Source: S146-42 sp965371965
Lineage (GTDB): Bacteria > Planctomycetota > Phycisphaerae > Phycisphaerales > UBA1924
Assembly: GCA_965371965.1 (NCBI GenBank)
Contig: CBDVAM010000051.1
Location: 1 to 22,809 of the forward strand
Direction: 5' to 3'
Length of the DNA stretch: 22,809 bases
Program-made: the position numbers and the translations under genes
Shown here: positions 22,646 through 22,809 of the stretch, piece by piece
Layout of the letters: each line of letters starts with the position of its first letter
How positions within the stretch are numbered: the stretch's first letter is position 1
Notes under the pieces: generated by a model
The model's input: only the letters and a program-made list of their open reading frames with translations
Databases searched by the model: none
What the model was told of the DNA's origin: nothing

Positions 22646-22809
22646 GATCCCAACCTGCCCAGCATGCCGCGCTCGGGCGCCTCGCCCCCGAGCGCCCGCA
22701 CGATCGTGGTCACGTTGTGATCGATCATGCCGATGTACGTCCCCTCGTGCGTGCCGGGCTTGCCCATCGCATCGCTGAAGAGGCTCCCGCCGATGACGAC
22801 GCCGTGTCC
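22642..22809 (-). CDS. Metal ABC transporter substrate-binding protein (C-terminal fragment; gene cut by window edge)
   Basis: The last 55 residues are present, ending at TGA 22642-22644. GHGVVIGGSLFSDAMGKPGT followed by EGTYIGMIDHNVTTIVRAL is the usual C-terminus of TroA/ZnuA/MntC-type cluster 9 substrate-binding proteins, which capture Mn, Zn or Fe at the outer face of the inner membrane. SLFSDAMGKPGT contains the conserved Asp that ligates metal in many members. The start, signal peptide and remaining ligands lie outside the window. It is the first visible gene of the ABC operon. Confidence 0.93.
   Translation of the reverse strand, partial: GHGVVIGGSLFSDAMGKPGTHEGTYIGMIDHNVTTIVRALGGEAPERGMLGRLGS

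Noticed and set aside
1..22809. CRISPR arrays, insertion sequences or prophage genes
   Set aside because: No regularly spaced repeats, transposase motifs or phage structural genes were seen on either strand; the repeated Asp/Gly codons at 15590-16620 are protein repeats.

Overview
This GC-rich, densely packed window looks like the chromosome of a planctomycete, most likely of the Phycisphaerae/Phycisphaerales. The indicators are a C-terminal 'GC-type' dockerin module, a secreted FG-GAP/UnbV protein, large secreted helical-repeat proteins encoded around an ExbB/ExbD cassette, ECF sigma factors followed by small membrane proteins, and Mn/Zn-type ABC permeases fused to a DtxR/MntR-like domain (a fusion known from Chlamydia, in the same PVC superphylum). 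The assignment is inferred from gene content; no rRNA or other marker is present.

Layout. (a) 1-3015: two divergently arranged ECF sigma-factor loci. On the minus strand a DUF4286-like small protein (624-935) precedes an ECF sigma gene that runs off the left edge. On the plus strand an ECF sigma gene (993-1595) is followed by two coupled genes, a single-pass membrane protein likely acting as anti-sigma factor and a coiled-coil envelope protein. (b) 3039-3416, minus: a standalone tRNA-binding (MetG C-terminal/EMAP-like) protein. (c) 3532-13654, minus: an eight-gene cassette with almost no non-coding DNA between genes. In order of transcription it encodes a membrane-anchored von Willebrand A (vWA) protein, a secreted protein, ExbB, ExbD, a second ExbD, a 902-aa secreted helical protein, a 941-aa single-pass protein with a J-like cytoplasmic head, and a secreted zinc-ribbon protein. 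(d) 13858-15290, plus: pyrH-frr, ordinary housekeeping genes. (e) 15467-16930, plus: secreted FG-GAP/ASPIC-UnbV protein. (f) 17013-17084, minus: tRNA-Thr(UGU). (g) 17158-18126, minus: bacterial deoxyhypusine-synthase-family enzyme. (h) 18248-19045, minus: secreted GC-type dockerin protein. (i) 19159-22809, minus: a Mn/Zn/Fe ABC importer (substrate-binding protein cut by the right edge, ATPase, two permeases), joined by 4-bp start/stop overlaps.

The two most interesting systems are (c) and (i). In (c), the vWA protein has a TonB-like membrane anchor with an SxxxH motif in its transmembrane helix and a complete MIDAS site in its periplasmic domain, and it is co-encoded with an ExbB/ExbD/ExbD motor. 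This suggests a proton-motive-force-driven envelope machine in which a vWA domain replaces the TonB C-terminal domain. In (i), both permeases, not just one, end in a DtxR/MntR-like module that keeps candidate metal ligands. This suggests a built-in metal sensor, or a YtgCR-like releasable repressor in two copies.

No CRISPR array, insertion sequence, prophage, rRNA or attachment site was seen. No stretch longer than about 205 bases lacks a gene.
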